This document shows positions 33,789 through 41,687 of a stretch of DNA of 44,418 bases, one piece after another. The stretch spans positions 65,700-110,117 of the forward strand of contig JAEEYO010000013.1 of assembly GCA_016288205.1 (NCBI GenBank). The letters are read 5' to 3'. Source of the stretch: Treponema sp. GTDB lineage: Bacteria; Spirochaetota; Spirochaetia; Treponematales; Treponemataceae. The first letter of the stretch is position 1; each line of letters begins with the position of its first letter. Under the pieces are notes generated by a model. The model did no database searches and was not told the DNA's origin. It saw nothing but the letters and a program-made list of their open reading frames with translations. The translations under genes and the position numbers were made by a program.

Positions 33789-33795
33789 ATTCAGA

Positions 33796-33823
33796 GTATC
33801 GGAAAGAAATTCCCCTCTGTTTA
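33796..33823 (-). promoter_or_regulatory. Sigma-28-like promoter of the CBM48-like gene
   Basis: On the minus strand TAAA (33823-33820), a 16-base spacer and TCCGATAC (33803-33796) precede the ATG by 7 bases. There is no nearby Shine-Dalgarno sequence. Confidence 0.5.
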
Positions 33824-33846
33824 GCCTTTTATAGTAATTTTTTCAC

Positions 33847-33880
33847 ATCTTTCCACTCCCAGCTCGCAACTTTCATCTTT
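33847..33880. repeat. Degenerate intergenic copy of the 7-base repeat
   Basis: CATCTTTCCACTCCCAGCTC followed by GCAACTTTCATCTTT resembles the other arrays but is shorter and more decayed. It lies between two divergent genes. Confidence 0.55.
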
Positions 33881-33894
33881 AATACAAGTTTCCC

Positions 33895-33982
33895 TAAACC
33901 GTTGATTTTTTTATGTCGATATAGGATAATGATAACTTAGGTGGGAACCTCTGAAAATTTAGATAATTGCGGAGTATATAAT
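33895..33982 (+). promoter_or_regulatory. Promoter region of the FlcA-like gene, several overlapping signals
   Basis: Three candidates are visible. TAAA (33895), 16 bases and GTCGATAT (33915) form a sigma-28-like site. TTGATT (33902), 17 bases and GATAAT (33925) form a sigma-70 site. TATAAT at 33977-33982 ends 5 bases before the ATG and would give a leaderless message. The small stem AGGT-GGGA-ACCT lies between them. Confidence 0.5.
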
Positions 33983-33987
33983 TTATT

Positions 33988-36900
33988 ATGCCAGGATTAA
34001 GCCAGCTTAAGCAGTTTAACTCAGATATATTGAATCTGGGAGATGAAGTTAAGATTCGCTCAGCACGCGGGGAAAAAGCCCTGACCGTACCCATTCCCAA
34101 AGGAATTGACTTTGAGGATGACTCGGAGGATTTCAGGCTCGGAATGCCCGAACTCAGCGAGGAAGAAGAGCAGCAGGCCGAAGCACTTGCCGCAGAACGC
34201 GACAGGGATGCAATGGACTACTCCGACATCACGGGTGAAGAAAAAGCCGAAGAAGCCCTTGCTTCCATAGACTCAGCCATACAAGCCGCACCGGATGTTT
34301 CAGACTTGCTGGCTCCGGCAGTCTCAGCGGATCTTGATGATCTGGACCTGAGCGCATTTGAGGAACCTAAGGAAGAGGCCGTTGAGGAAGCCCCCAAGGA
34401 AACACCCATCGAGGACATGGACCTTGACTCACTTCTGACCCTCTCCGACCCGTCCCTCATGGAAAACAGCGATGACAGCGAGCAGGAGGAAGAGACTGAG
34501 ATTGACGCACCCCCTGCCCCCGCATACAGAACAGGAAGACTGAATCCACACAAGATGGAGCACGAGCCTTCCATGAGCGACCTTGATTACGACACCCTCA
34601 TGGCACAGGCAGTCAGCACCGAGGCCCCCACAAGCCAGAGCGAAGCGGAAAGCACCGTCGCGGCACCGGAAGACCCATTTGCCGGCACAGATTTTGCACA
34701 GGACAACTTTGACCTTGGAAACATCGGCGGCACCACAGCGAGCGCAGATACCGGAAGTTCCGGAGACGGCTTTGACATTGACACGGCCAACAGCGACTTC
34801 TCGACACCCTCGGGAAATTTCGTGGACATGAACGAGGGAATCCCCGAGGAATTCAATGAAAAACCCAGCGCGGAAGAGACAAGCGAAATGCCAAGCTTCG
34901 GCGACGACCTTCCCGACTTCAACATGGACGGCGGAGACGATCTGCCGCCAATGCAGGACACACAGACAGCGGATGAAAGTCCCCTGCCCCCCGATTCCTT
35001 TGCAAGCGATGATCTTCCTGATTTTGGAGGCGACACCGAGGCAGAAGGCGGAAACGCTGGAAATTCATGGGATGAAGGCGGAGTAACACTCAACGGATCC
35101 GAAACCCCGGACTTCAAGGAAGAGGACGAAGAGCCGCTTGAGACATTCGACACCACCGGAATGGACATTGATTTCAGCGAGCCGGGAGCTGTAAGGGACA
35201 GCACTGATGATCCCTTCGGAGTCACTTCCACCGAGGATGATTTTGAGATTCCGAACTTCACCGACAACGGATCCGGCAAAAAAGAAAATATCGCCCCCGC
35301 ACCGAATGTGTCCTCACCGAATTTCGACGAGGCAATTGAGGGTGATGAGAAGAACAAGCCCAAGAACACATTCACCGACGCAGAGTACAAGAGATTCCGC
35401 AAGAATCTTTCCGAATATCCTCTGAACCTTAGGCTTGCAATAGAAGAAATCGTCGTAAAGAATGAGTTCACCGACGACAAAGTTTTTGAAATCCTCGACA
35501 AAGTGCAGAGAAAGGTCCCTGCCCGTCAGCTCGCATCCCAGCTCGACAAGGAAATGGAAATCCATGTTGACGTCCCGCGTGATTACGAGAGACGCACGGC
35601 CGAGGAGTACGAGAACTACAAGCAGTCCCTTGAGTACAAGATAAAGAACCAGATAATCCCGTTCGCAGCGATGACAGCCTTTGCCGCCATCCTGATTACA
35701 TGCATAGGATTCCTTTTCTGGACTTTCATCTGGAACCCGATGATGGCAAACCGCTATTATAAGGAAGGATATGCTGACATCCAGACCAACCAGTACCAGC
35801 AGTCCGAGGAATGTTTCAGCCGTGCAGTGCGCCGTCGTCCGGTAAAAAAGTGGTTCTACAAATACGCTGAATCCTACAGGGAACACAAGCAGTATGACAG
35901 GGCATCCAACGTCTACAAAGCAGGACTTGAGATTTTCGATCACGACAAAAAGTCTGGACTTGACTGGGCGGACATGGAGATGAACGAGCGGTACAATTAC
36001 GAGGAAGCCGAACGAATCCTCCTGCGTGAAGTACGAGACTACCACAGGCAGGATCCCGAAGTGGACATGAAGCTCGGAGACCTGTATCTCGCGTGGGCCG
36101 ATGACGGATACCCCGAAAAATATGCGGCCGCAAAAGAACAGTATGACCTGCTCGTAAGCGACAACCAGAAGTCAAAGCACATAAAGACCTATCTCGCCCG
36201 CCAGATGCGCTACTACATCCATGTGGACGACCTGAAAAAAGTCCTTGAGTACAAGAATTACTTCTATCCGACCTACATCAAGGCTCTGGACTATCAGGAT
36301 CTTACCGAGCTTTCAGGCTATCTTTTGGACAAGAGATACGGCACACTCCGCCCCTCCGAGGAATCTCTCAGGAGCCAGGTTGTGGACATAAGGGATCTGC
36401 TCGACCGTGCCCTCAAGGCAAACAGCTCCAACCCCGACGCTCTCTACAACATGGGACGCTATCTTGTGCGTACAGGCGCAAGCTCCGAGGCTGAGTCAGT
36501 GTTCAAGGCCACAATAGACGCGTTCAAGAAGAAGTCCCCGAGAAAGAGAAAGGACAATTATACTTACATAGACACATACCGTCTTCTCGGTGAGGAACAG
36601 GTGGAAAGAAGGGCGTACATTGACGCTCAGAGAACCTACAACGAGGGAATCGCAATCTTTGAGCATGAGAATGCCTCAGGCGGATTCACCGGCACCGAAA
36701 AAATCGGAAAGCTCTATGAGGATTTGGGCAACATCAATTACTTCATAAACGGAGATATGGACGCTGCCCTTGAAAACTACGAGAAGTCCGTTGACAACAA
36801 CAATGACAGTCTTGCGGTCCGCTACAAGATTGGCTACATCCAGTACACCGACGAAAACTACGACGACGCATGGATGTCATTCAACACTGGAAACGAGCTG

Positions 36901-37359
36901 ACGAGCGGCCAGGACATCCACACCCTGCTCGCCCTTGCAAACACCCTCGTTCTCCGCGGATTGTACGGACCCGCCCAGGGATACTACGAGGATCTGCTGG
37001 ACATCCTGAAAGAGGACGTCTCACACAATGACATCATGATGCCACAGTCACGTGCCGATCACGGAGACCTTGTGGACACATACATGAAGGCAAGCAACAA
37101 CCTTGGAGTCGCATTGTCAAGGATTTCAGGTCAGAGCGGTGACAGCGACGCAAACGGAAAGGCAATCGTGCAGTTCGCCGAAAGTTCACGCGCATGGGAC
37201 GCACTGAGCAGAAATCAGGAGACGATGATCAGGCGCGACACGAACGACCTTGGAAAGCAGAACAGCACCTATGTCGTAAACCCCGCGTACGGATATGAGC
37301 CGACAATCTACTCGGACATCCCGAAAACAATTTACGAGGAAAAGGCTCTGGGAAAATAA
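33988..37359 (+). CDS. Single-span TPR protein resembling spirochaetal flagellar collar protein FlcA
   Basis: The 1123-residue protein has three parts. Residues 1-500 are highly acidic and of low complexity (Asp/Glu/Ser/Pro-rich, with repeated DDLPDF motifs), with a conserved-looking start MPGLSQLKQFNSDILNLGDE. Residues 556-578 form one membrane span (PFAAMTAFAAILITCIGFLF). The rest (about 590-1080) carries TPR-like helical repeats (AEECFSRAV-like units, ALYNMGRYLVRTGASSEAES, ALENYEKSVDNNNDSLAVRY). This layout fits Borrelia BB0326 (FlcA), a TPR protein of the periplasmic flagellar collar; orthology is my inference. The first part should be cytoplasmic and the TPR part periplasmic. The next gene follows after 9 bases. 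Confidence 0.75.
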   Translation: MPGLSQLKQFNSDILNLGDEVKIRSARGEKALTVPIPKGIDFEDDSEDFRLGMPELSEEEEQQAEALAAERDRDAMDYSDITGEEKAEEALASIDSAIQAAPDVSDLLAPAVSADLDDLDLSAFEEPKEEAVEEAPKETPIEDMDLDSLLTLSDPSLMENSDDSEQEEETEIDAPPAPAYRTGRLNPHKMEHEPSMSDLDYDTLMAQAVSTEAPTSQSEAESTVAAPEDPFAGTDFAQDNFDLGNIGGTTASADTGSSGDGFDIDTANSDFSTPSGNFVDMNEGIPEEFNEKPSAEETSEMPSFGDDLPDFNMDGGDDLPPMQDTQTADESPLPPDSFASDDLPDFGGDTEAEGGNAGNSWDEGGVTLNGSETPDFKEEDEEPLETFDTTGMDIDFSEPGAVRDSTDDPFGVTSTEDDFEIPNFTDNGSGKKENIAPAPNVSSPNFDEAIEGDEKNKPKNTFTDAEYKRFRKNLSEYPLNLRLAIEEIVVKNEFTDDKVFEILDKVQRKVPARQLASQLDKEMEIHVDVPRDYERRTAEEYENYKQSLEYKIKNQIIPFAAMTAFAAILITCIGFLFWTFIWNPMMANRYYKEGYADIQTNQYQQSEECFSRAVRRRPVKKWFYKYAESYREHKQYDRASNVYKAGLEIFDHDKKSGLDWADMEMNERYNYEEAERILLREVRDYHRQDPEVDMKLGDLYLAWADDGYPEKYAAAKEQYDLLVSDNQKSKHIKTYLARQMRYYIHVDDLKKVLEYKNYFYPTYIKALDYQDLTELSGYLLDKRYGTLRPSEESLRSQVVDIRDLLDRALKANSSNPDALYNMGRYLVRTGASSEAESVFKATIDAFKKKSPRKRKDNYTYIDTYRLLGEEQVERRAYIDAQRTYNEGIAIFEHENASGGFTGTEKIGKLYEDLGNINYFINGDMDAALENYEKSVDNNNDSLAVRYKIGYIQYTDENYDDAWMSFNTGNELTSGQDIHTLLALANTLVLRGLYGPAQGYYEDLLDILKEDVSHNDIMMPQSRADHGDLVDTYMKASNNLGVALSRISGQSGDSDANGKAIVQFAESSRAWDALSRNQETMIRRDTNDLGKQNSTYVVNPAYGYEPTIYSDIPKTIYEEKALGK

Positions 37360-37368
37360 CGGTAGCAG

Positions 37369-37992
37369 ATGAAAAGGAACAGGCTTTTTTCCAGATCAGG
37401 CATTGCCATAAAACAGCGTTCAGTGGATGTGGCCAAGGAATTATTCCGAAAGTCCATCCACATGTTCTCCGCCGCCATTCCCTTCCTTTTGAAATTCGCC
37501 TACGCTCCCATCTTGATTTTACTCGCCCTTGCGCTCATCCTATACTGCATCTCTGAATCCGCACGCATCAAAGGACACGAGATTCCCTTAATCTCAGCCG
37601 TCACAGCCGCCGCCGCAAGACAAAGAGACGCCGACAGATTCGTTCTCGGCCCCGTAACGCTGGTCCTCGGCATAATTCTCGCCGCATTATTATGGAAGGA
37701 AGACGCAGCAGCAGCCGGTATCTTTGCGCTCGCATTCGGAGACGGACTAGCAAGTCTCTCGGGAAAACTCCTCGGGCAGACCAAAGTTCCCCTCACACGC
37801 GGAAAAACAGCCGCCGGAAGTCTCACATGCTTTCTCGCAATTTTCATCACGTCCTTTTTAGTCTCAAAAAATGCCGGAGTCGCGCTTTGTCTCGCAGGAA
37901 CCGGAATGTTCATGGAGCTTCTTCCCCTGAAAGATTTCGACAACGTGATAATTCCCGTGGCAATCGGCGGCATGTACACACTGCTCATCTAA
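37369..37992 (+). CDS. SEC59/phytol kinase-like membrane protein (COG0170)
   Basis: This 207-residue protein has about six membrane helices. The signature ALAFGDGLASLSGKLLG followed by KTAAGSLTCFLAIF is that of the dolichol kinase, phytol kinase and phosphatidate cytidylyltransferase-related family. Members phosphorylate lipid alcohols with CTP, but bacterial ones are mostly uncharacterised. It begins 9 bases after the FlcA-like gene, so the two are probably co-transcribed. The N-terminus is basic (KRNRLFSRSGIAIKQR). Confidence 0.8.
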   Translation: MKRNRLFSRSGIAIKQRSVDVAKELFRKSIHMFSAAIPFLLKFAYAPILILLALALILYCISESARIKGHEIPLISAVTAAAARQRDADRFVLGPVTLVLGIILAALLWKEDAAAAGIFALAFGDGLASLSGKLLGQTKVPLTRGKTAAGSLTCFLAIFITSFLVSKNAGVALCLAGTGMFMELLPLKDFDNVIIPVAIGGMYTLLI

Positions 37993-38015
37993 TCACACTC
38001 CCCTTTTTTCAGGTA

Positions 38016-38044
38016 TGGACTAAAATCAATTCTTGCGTTATTAT
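38016..38044 (+). promoter_or_regulatory. Promoter of the membrane protein gene at 38051, predicts a leaderless mRNA
   Basis: TGGACT, 17 bases and TATTAT end 6 bases before the ATG at 38051. This favours that ATG over the in-frame TTG at 38033. Confidence 0.6.
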
Positions 38045-38050
38045 TCTGTT

Positions 38051-38857
38051 ATGACACTAAGAACCAGAAACCGAAGCTTCCTTATTTTTTTCCTCATCTC
38101 ATTTGCCGCGCTCATTTTAATGGCAGCCCTTTTCGCATACAAAACCATGTACTCACAAATCTACATACCGCAGAACGCCGTCAGGGAAACAAGGATTTTC
38201 CAGAGATTTCCGCAGAGTTATTTTGCAAGCGTCGCGGCAATCTTTTTCCTCGGTCTCGCGGTTCCCATAATCATATTGTGGACGCGCTATCAGTTTGAGA
38301 AGACCCAGGCCGATGAGACCCTCTTTTTCATGTGTTTTCTCTTCGGCTGCATGATGGAGCTCGTCCGGATCTGCTTTCTTTTCATGCCGCTCGAATCCTC
38401 CTATCTCGCAATGGAAAATCTCACGAGGATGCTGTCCATCGGAAGGACCATAGTATTTTTGAGCCTCTTCTTTTCCGCGCTTTTTTCGGCACCAATCTAC
38501 AGGACAAGGCTTGAGCAAAACGTCCTCCTCATGTTCCTTACGTCCGTATGCATGGGAATCATCATTCCGCTGAAATCCATAGTGCAGCTCTCCACCTTCC
38601 CTCTCATGGCGGGCACATGGCTCTTTTCCGTGGCAAAGACCACCCTGCTGATTCTGACCCTTGCCGTAATGCTGAAAAATATTTTCATAGACGAATTCTC
38701 AAGGAACATACTCGAACCGCTCGGCTATCTTCTGATGATGACAGGCTACATCCTGCTCACCAGATGCGACACATGGCCCTGCTTCATATCCGGAGCCGTA
38801 CTTTTTCCATCAGGAACCGCAATCTATCTGATGAGGCTTCACAGCAGAGTCTCTTGA
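38051..38857 (+). CDS. Multi-pass membrane protein of unknown function
   Basis: The 268-residue protein has about seven hydrophobic segments (for example FLIFFLISFAALILMAALF, YFASVAAIFFLGLAVPIIIL, TIVFLSLFFSALFSAPIY). The first segment is followed by a loop of about 40 residues. There is no recognised domain. Seven spans suggest a sensor-type membrane domain such as 7TM-DISM, but there is no attached output domain, so this remains open. It stands between the SEC59-like gene and purC. Confidence 0.7.
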   Translation: MTLRTRNRSFLIFFLISFAALILMAALFAYKTMYSQIYIPQNAVRETRIFQRFPQSYFASVAAIFFLGLAVPIIILWTRYQFEKTQADETLFFMCFLFGCMMELVRICFLFMPLESSYLAMENLTRMLSIGRTIVFLSLFFSALFSAPIYRTRLEQNVLLMFLTSVCMGIIIPLKSIVQLSTFPLMAGTWLFSVAKTTLLILTLAVMLKNIFIDEFSRNILEPLGYLLMMTGYILLTRCDTWPCFISGAVLFPSGTAIYLMRLHSRVS

Positions 38858-38880
38858 CGAGTTGAAAGTGGAGAGTCGAA
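38858..38880. repeat. Short copy of the 7-base repeat
   Basis: CGAGTTGAAAGTGGAGAGTC begins 1 base after the stop of the membrane protein gene and represents about three units (GTTGAAA, GTGGAGA). Confidence 0.55.
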
Positions 38881-38893
38881 ATCAACACACTTA

Positions 38894-38922
38894 TTGAAAA
38901 ATAATCGAAAAAAAGATAGAAT
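38894..38922 (+). promoter_or_regulatory. purC promoter
   Basis: TTGAAA, 17 bases and TAGAAT are followed by a leader of about 40 bases with AAGGAG. Confidence 0.7.
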
Positions 38923-38968
38923 CAGTTCATGGCTGCGGAAAATTCCGGCGGCACAAGGAGTTTTTAAG

Positions 38969-39814
38969 ATGAAGAAAATCATTAGTGGAAAAGTACGCGA
39001 AGTTTACGACTTGGAAGACGGAAGGATGGTCATCGTCACCACCGACCGCATATCGGCATTTGACGTGATTCTGCCCACGCTGATTACAGACAAGGGAAAG
39101 GTTCTTAACGCGCTCTCAAATTTCTGGTTCGACTACACCAAGGACATCGTGAAGAGCCACATGATTTCATCATCGCTTAAGGATATGCCCGCCGAATTCC
39201 AGAAACCTGAGTACGAGGGAAGGACTATCCTCGTGAAAAAGCTCAAGATGATTCCTTATGAGATTATCGTGCGCGGATATATGTTCGGAAGCATGTACGA
39301 GGCACAGAAAAGCGGAAAATTCCCCGAGGGAGTCTCTTTCAGCAGAGTCTATCAGCAGGCGGAAAAGCTTGACGAGCCGGTAGTCACACCTTCCACAAAG
39401 GCAGCGGAGGGACACGACATCAATGTTTCCCTTGACTACATGAAAAAGGACATCGGTGCGGATCTCGCCGGAAAGATTGAAAAGGCGGCCCTTGACATCT
39501 ACAAAAAATGCTATGACCACGCATATAAAAACGGAATCATCATCGCGGACACAAAATTTGAGTTCGGTCTTGATGAAAACGGTGAGCTGGTGCTGGCCGA
39601 CGAGGTTCTTACCCCAGACTCAAGCCGATTCTGGAACCTGAGCGAGTACAAGGTGGGAACAAGCCCCGCGAGCTACGACAAGCAGTTCGTGCGTGACTGG
39701 CTCAAGGCAAACAATCTTGCGGGAGATCCTACAATCAAATCCATCCCGGCGGAGATTGTGGAAAAGACCAGCGCGCTTTACCATGAGTGCGAAAAGAAAA
39801 TCTGCGGAAAATAA
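38969..39814 (+). CDS. purC: Phosphoribosylaminoimidazole-succinocarboxamide synthase PurC
   Basis: PurC joins aspartate to CAIR with ATP in purine synthesis (EC 6.3.2.6). From the ATG at 38969, with AAGGAG 8 bases upstream, the protein has 281 residues. Signatures are ISGKVREVYDLEDGRMVIV, TTDRISAFDVILP, KMIPYEIIVRGYMFGSMYE, and IIIADTKFEFGLDENGELVL with DEVLTPDSSRFW. An in-frame upstream extension to 38894 lies within the promoter. No other pur gene is nearby; apt at 29.7 kb is a salvage enzyme. Confidence 0.96.
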   Translation: MKKIISGKVREVYDLEDGRMVIVTTDRISAFDVILPTLITDKGKVLNALSNFWFDYTKDIVKSHMISSSLKDMPAEFQKPEYEGRTILVKKLKMIPYEIIVRGYMFGSMYEAQKSGKFPEGVSFSRVYQQAEKLDEPVVTPSTKAAEGHDINVSLDYMKKDIGADLAGKIEKAALDIYKKCYDHAYKNGIIIADTKFEFGLDENGELVLADEVLTPDSSRFWNLSEYKVGTSPASYDKQFVRDWLKANNLAGDPTIKSIPAEIVEKTSALYHECEKKICGK

Positions 39815-39880
39815 AAAAAATTCGCATTTCTTGAAAATTTTTTGCAAATTTGATTACAGCCGCGAAGATTCATGGAATAT

Positions 39881-39886
39881 TATAAT
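39881..39886 (+). promoter_or_regulatory. radC -10 hexamer, predicts a leaderless or near-leaderless mRNA
   Basis: A perfect TATAAT ends 8 bases before the ATG at 39895 and 2 bases before an in-frame ATG at 39889. The later ATG is the more likely start. No clear -35 is seen. Confidence 0.5.
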
Positions 39887-39894
39887 ACATGGAG

Positions 39895-40665
39895 ATGGAA
39901 GTAAATCTTTTTGCACTCCCTGAGGTGAAGGCGAAACCCGACATCAGGGAATTAACGAAACTCAACGGCATGTCCTACCCCAGCGACGAAGAGCTGATCA
40001 TGCTCATAATCAACAAGGGAACGCGGGACTGTCCGGTTGAGAAACTTGCGAGAAAAATCATGCGCTGCATCAATTCATCCAACCAGGAGAATCTGGTGCA
40101 GAACCTTATGACCATAAACGGAATCGGGGAAACGAAGGCTCTGTCCGTAGCGGCCGCATTGGAACTGGGCAGAAGACGCACATCGTTCTACAAGGCCACA
40201 ATCAACAGACCCAGCGAACTGATTCCGTATCTGAAGCATTACACCATGGAACCCACGGAGCATTTCATAGTCGCATCCCTGAACGGTGCGCACGAAATTT
40301 TGAACATCCGCGTTATTTCGGTGGGAACGCCCAACAGAACCATGGTGCATCCAAGGGAAGTGCTTGCAGATCCGGTAGCCGAACATGCCGCCGGAATAAT
40401 CTGCTGCCACAATCATCCTTACGGTCCCTGCATACCCTCAATAGCCGACATGAACACGACCAAGCTGCTGAAGGAAGCATCCTCCGTCTTGGGAATTACA
40501 CTGCTCGACCACATCATTCTGGGCAAGGAGGGATATTTTTCCTTCCTGGAGCACGACCTGCTTCATGGGGACTCTGACTCGGAACCGAATTCTGAAAAGG
40601 AAAGCGAAGAAAAAAAAACAGCACAGGAAATACGTAAAACAAACGTTCTCCCGTGCTGCACATAA
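39895..40665 (+). CDS. radC: RadC family protein (JAB/MPN metalloprotease-like domain)
   Basis: From the ATG at 39895 the protein has 256 residues. It contains the helix-hairpin-helix (TINGIGETKALSVAAALELG, about 75-95) and the RadC JAB domain with the metal motif CCHNHPYGPCIPSIADMN (His, His and Asp near residues 168-180). RadC proteins are widespread, and their claimed repair role is not firmly established. The usual end (YFSFLEHDLL) is followed by about 33 extra charged residues (DSEPNSEKESEEKKTAQEIR), whose DNA also holds the terminator of the convergent gene. An alternative start lies at 39889. Confidence 0.92.
   Translation: MEVNLFALPEVKAKPDIRELTKLNGMSYPSDEELIMLIINKGTRDCPVEKLARKIMRCINSSNQENLVQNLMTINGIGETKALSVAAALELGRRRTSFYKATINRPSELIPYLKHYTMEPTEHFIVASLNGAHEILNIRVISVGTPNRTMVHPREVLADPVAEHAAGIICCHNHPYGPCIPSIADMNTTKLLKEASSVLGITLLDHIILGKEGYFSFLEHDLLHGDSDSEPNSEKESEEKKTAQEIRKTNVLPCCT
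40610..40658 (-). terminator. Rho-independent terminator of the coiled-coil gene, embedded in the radC 3' end
   Basis: On the minus strand CAGCACGG pairs with CCTGTGCTG (one bulge) around a loop of about 23 bases that can pair further (ACGT with ACGT), followed by nine T. It lies just after the stop at 40681 and fully inside radC. Confidence 0.75.
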
Positions 40666-40680
40666 GAACAGACGCTTCGT

Positions 40681-41580
40681 TTACTCTGACTCAATTACAG
40701 GTGCGTCAACATCCTCTTCATCGGCCTCAGTGTCGTCAGCTTCTTCCGCCGGGGCCTCATCATATTTGGGTGCTGCGCTCGGAGCCGGCTTTGCGACTGG
40801 TTTTGCAGAAGGATTTGCGGCAATCGCCTCGTCCATGGAAATGCCCTCAACCATTTCGTTCACGTTGTATGTGCCGAGAACAAGTCCGTCAGCTTTTTTG
40901 ACCAGCTTAACCACAGTCACCTTTTTCTGGTACTGCTCGGAAGACGGTTTCTTTGTTACGACGAAATGAATCTCCGCGGTAAGAGCGTTTGTGTTGATGT
41001 ATTCATTATAAACGGGCCACTGTTCGGCGACCTTTGCTTTCTCAAGATAGATTTTGAGTCCCTTGGAGACATAGTTCAAGTCATCTTCCTTGGACTTTAC
41101 GGTAAACGGGAAGTATTTCTCGCTCCTGTCGAATGAGCTGAACGAAAGCTCCACGCTGTCTCCTGAATAAACAATCTCCTTGTCCAGAAGGTCATTTATC
41201 AGATTCTGCTTTTCGGCCTCAAGCAATGTGAGCTTGCTGTCGTAATTCGCACGGATTTCATTGTTCACTCTTTCAATGTCGGCATAGCGTTTTGTCGTCA
41301 CGGCCTCGATCTCACCGGAAATGCGTGAGTTGTATTCGTCCGCGCTCTCCCAGCCCTCCTGCTCCAGCTGCGAGATTCTTGCGAATTCCTTCTGAACCTC
41401 CGCATTCAGCTTTGCGTTTGCCTCCTGAAAAGCCGTCTCATATTCTTCCTTGACATCCGCCATACGCTGATTCACGTCATAAATCTTCGTAAGGGAATCG
41501 CTGAGTTTTTCCTGCGCCCAGACACAAAGACCCAATGATGCAGCCGCCGCTATTGCGAGAACTTTCTTTGTCGTTTTCAT
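40681..41580 (-). CDS. Secreted coiled-coil protein of unknown function
   Basis: The 299 residues start with a signal peptide (MKTTKKVLAIAAAASLGLCVWA, cleavage near residue 22). Residues 25-135 form a long coiled coil (DVKEEYETAFQEANAKLNAE and further heptads). A beta-rich domain follows (KEIVYSGDSVELSFSSFDRS), and the C-terminus is a Pro/Ala then Asp/Glu-rich tail (AEEADDTEADEEDVDAP). No family was recognised. AAGGAGG lies 5 bases before the ATG. The gene has its own consensus-like promoter and a terminator, so it is a single-gene unit in the periplasm or at the outer sheath. Confidence 0.8.
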   Translation of the reverse strand: MKTTKKVLAIAAAASLGLCVWAQEKLSDSLTKIYDVNQRMADVKEEYETAFQEANAKLNAEVQKEFARISQLEQEGWESADEYNSRISGEIEAVTTKRYADIERVNNEIRANYDSKLTLLEAEKQNLINDLLDKEIVYSGDSVELSFSSFDRSEKYFPFTVKSKEDDLNYVSKGLKIYLEKAKVAEQWPVYNEYINTNALTAEIHFVVTKKPSSEQYQKKVTVVKLVKKADGLVLGTYNVNEMVEGISMDEAIAANPSAKPVAKPAPSAAPKYDEAPAEEADDTEADEEDVDAPVIESE

Positions 41581-41630
41581 TTTGCCTCCTTAAAAACCCT
41601 GCCCTTATCCAAGCACAGGTCCATTAATTA

Positions 41631-41681
41631 ATTTTAACCCCACTTTTTCCACTTGTCAAGTTTTAAAAAATCACATAAAAT
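41631..41681. promoter_or_regulatory. Divergent promoters that share their -35 region
   Basis: Plus strand: TTGTCA (41653-41658), 17 bases, TAAAAT (41676-41681), then 6 bases to the ATG at 41688. Minus strand: TTGACA (41659-41654), 17 bases, TAAAAT (41636-41631), then a leader of about 43 bases with AAGGAGG. The two -35 hexamers overlap by 5 bases, so only one polymerase can bind at a time. Confidence 0.7.
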
Positions 41682-41687
41682 ATTTTC

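Noticed and set aside
34587..35501. Ser-rich open frame of 304 codons antisense to the acidic arm of the FlcA-like gene
   Set aside because: The reverse complement of Asp/Glu-rich coding DNA gives Ser/Leu/Pro-rich frames. No start signal or promoter is visible.
38894..38968. Upstream extension of purC
   Set aside because: It starts inside the -35 hexamer. The ATG at 38969 has AAGGAG and matches the known PurC N-terminus.
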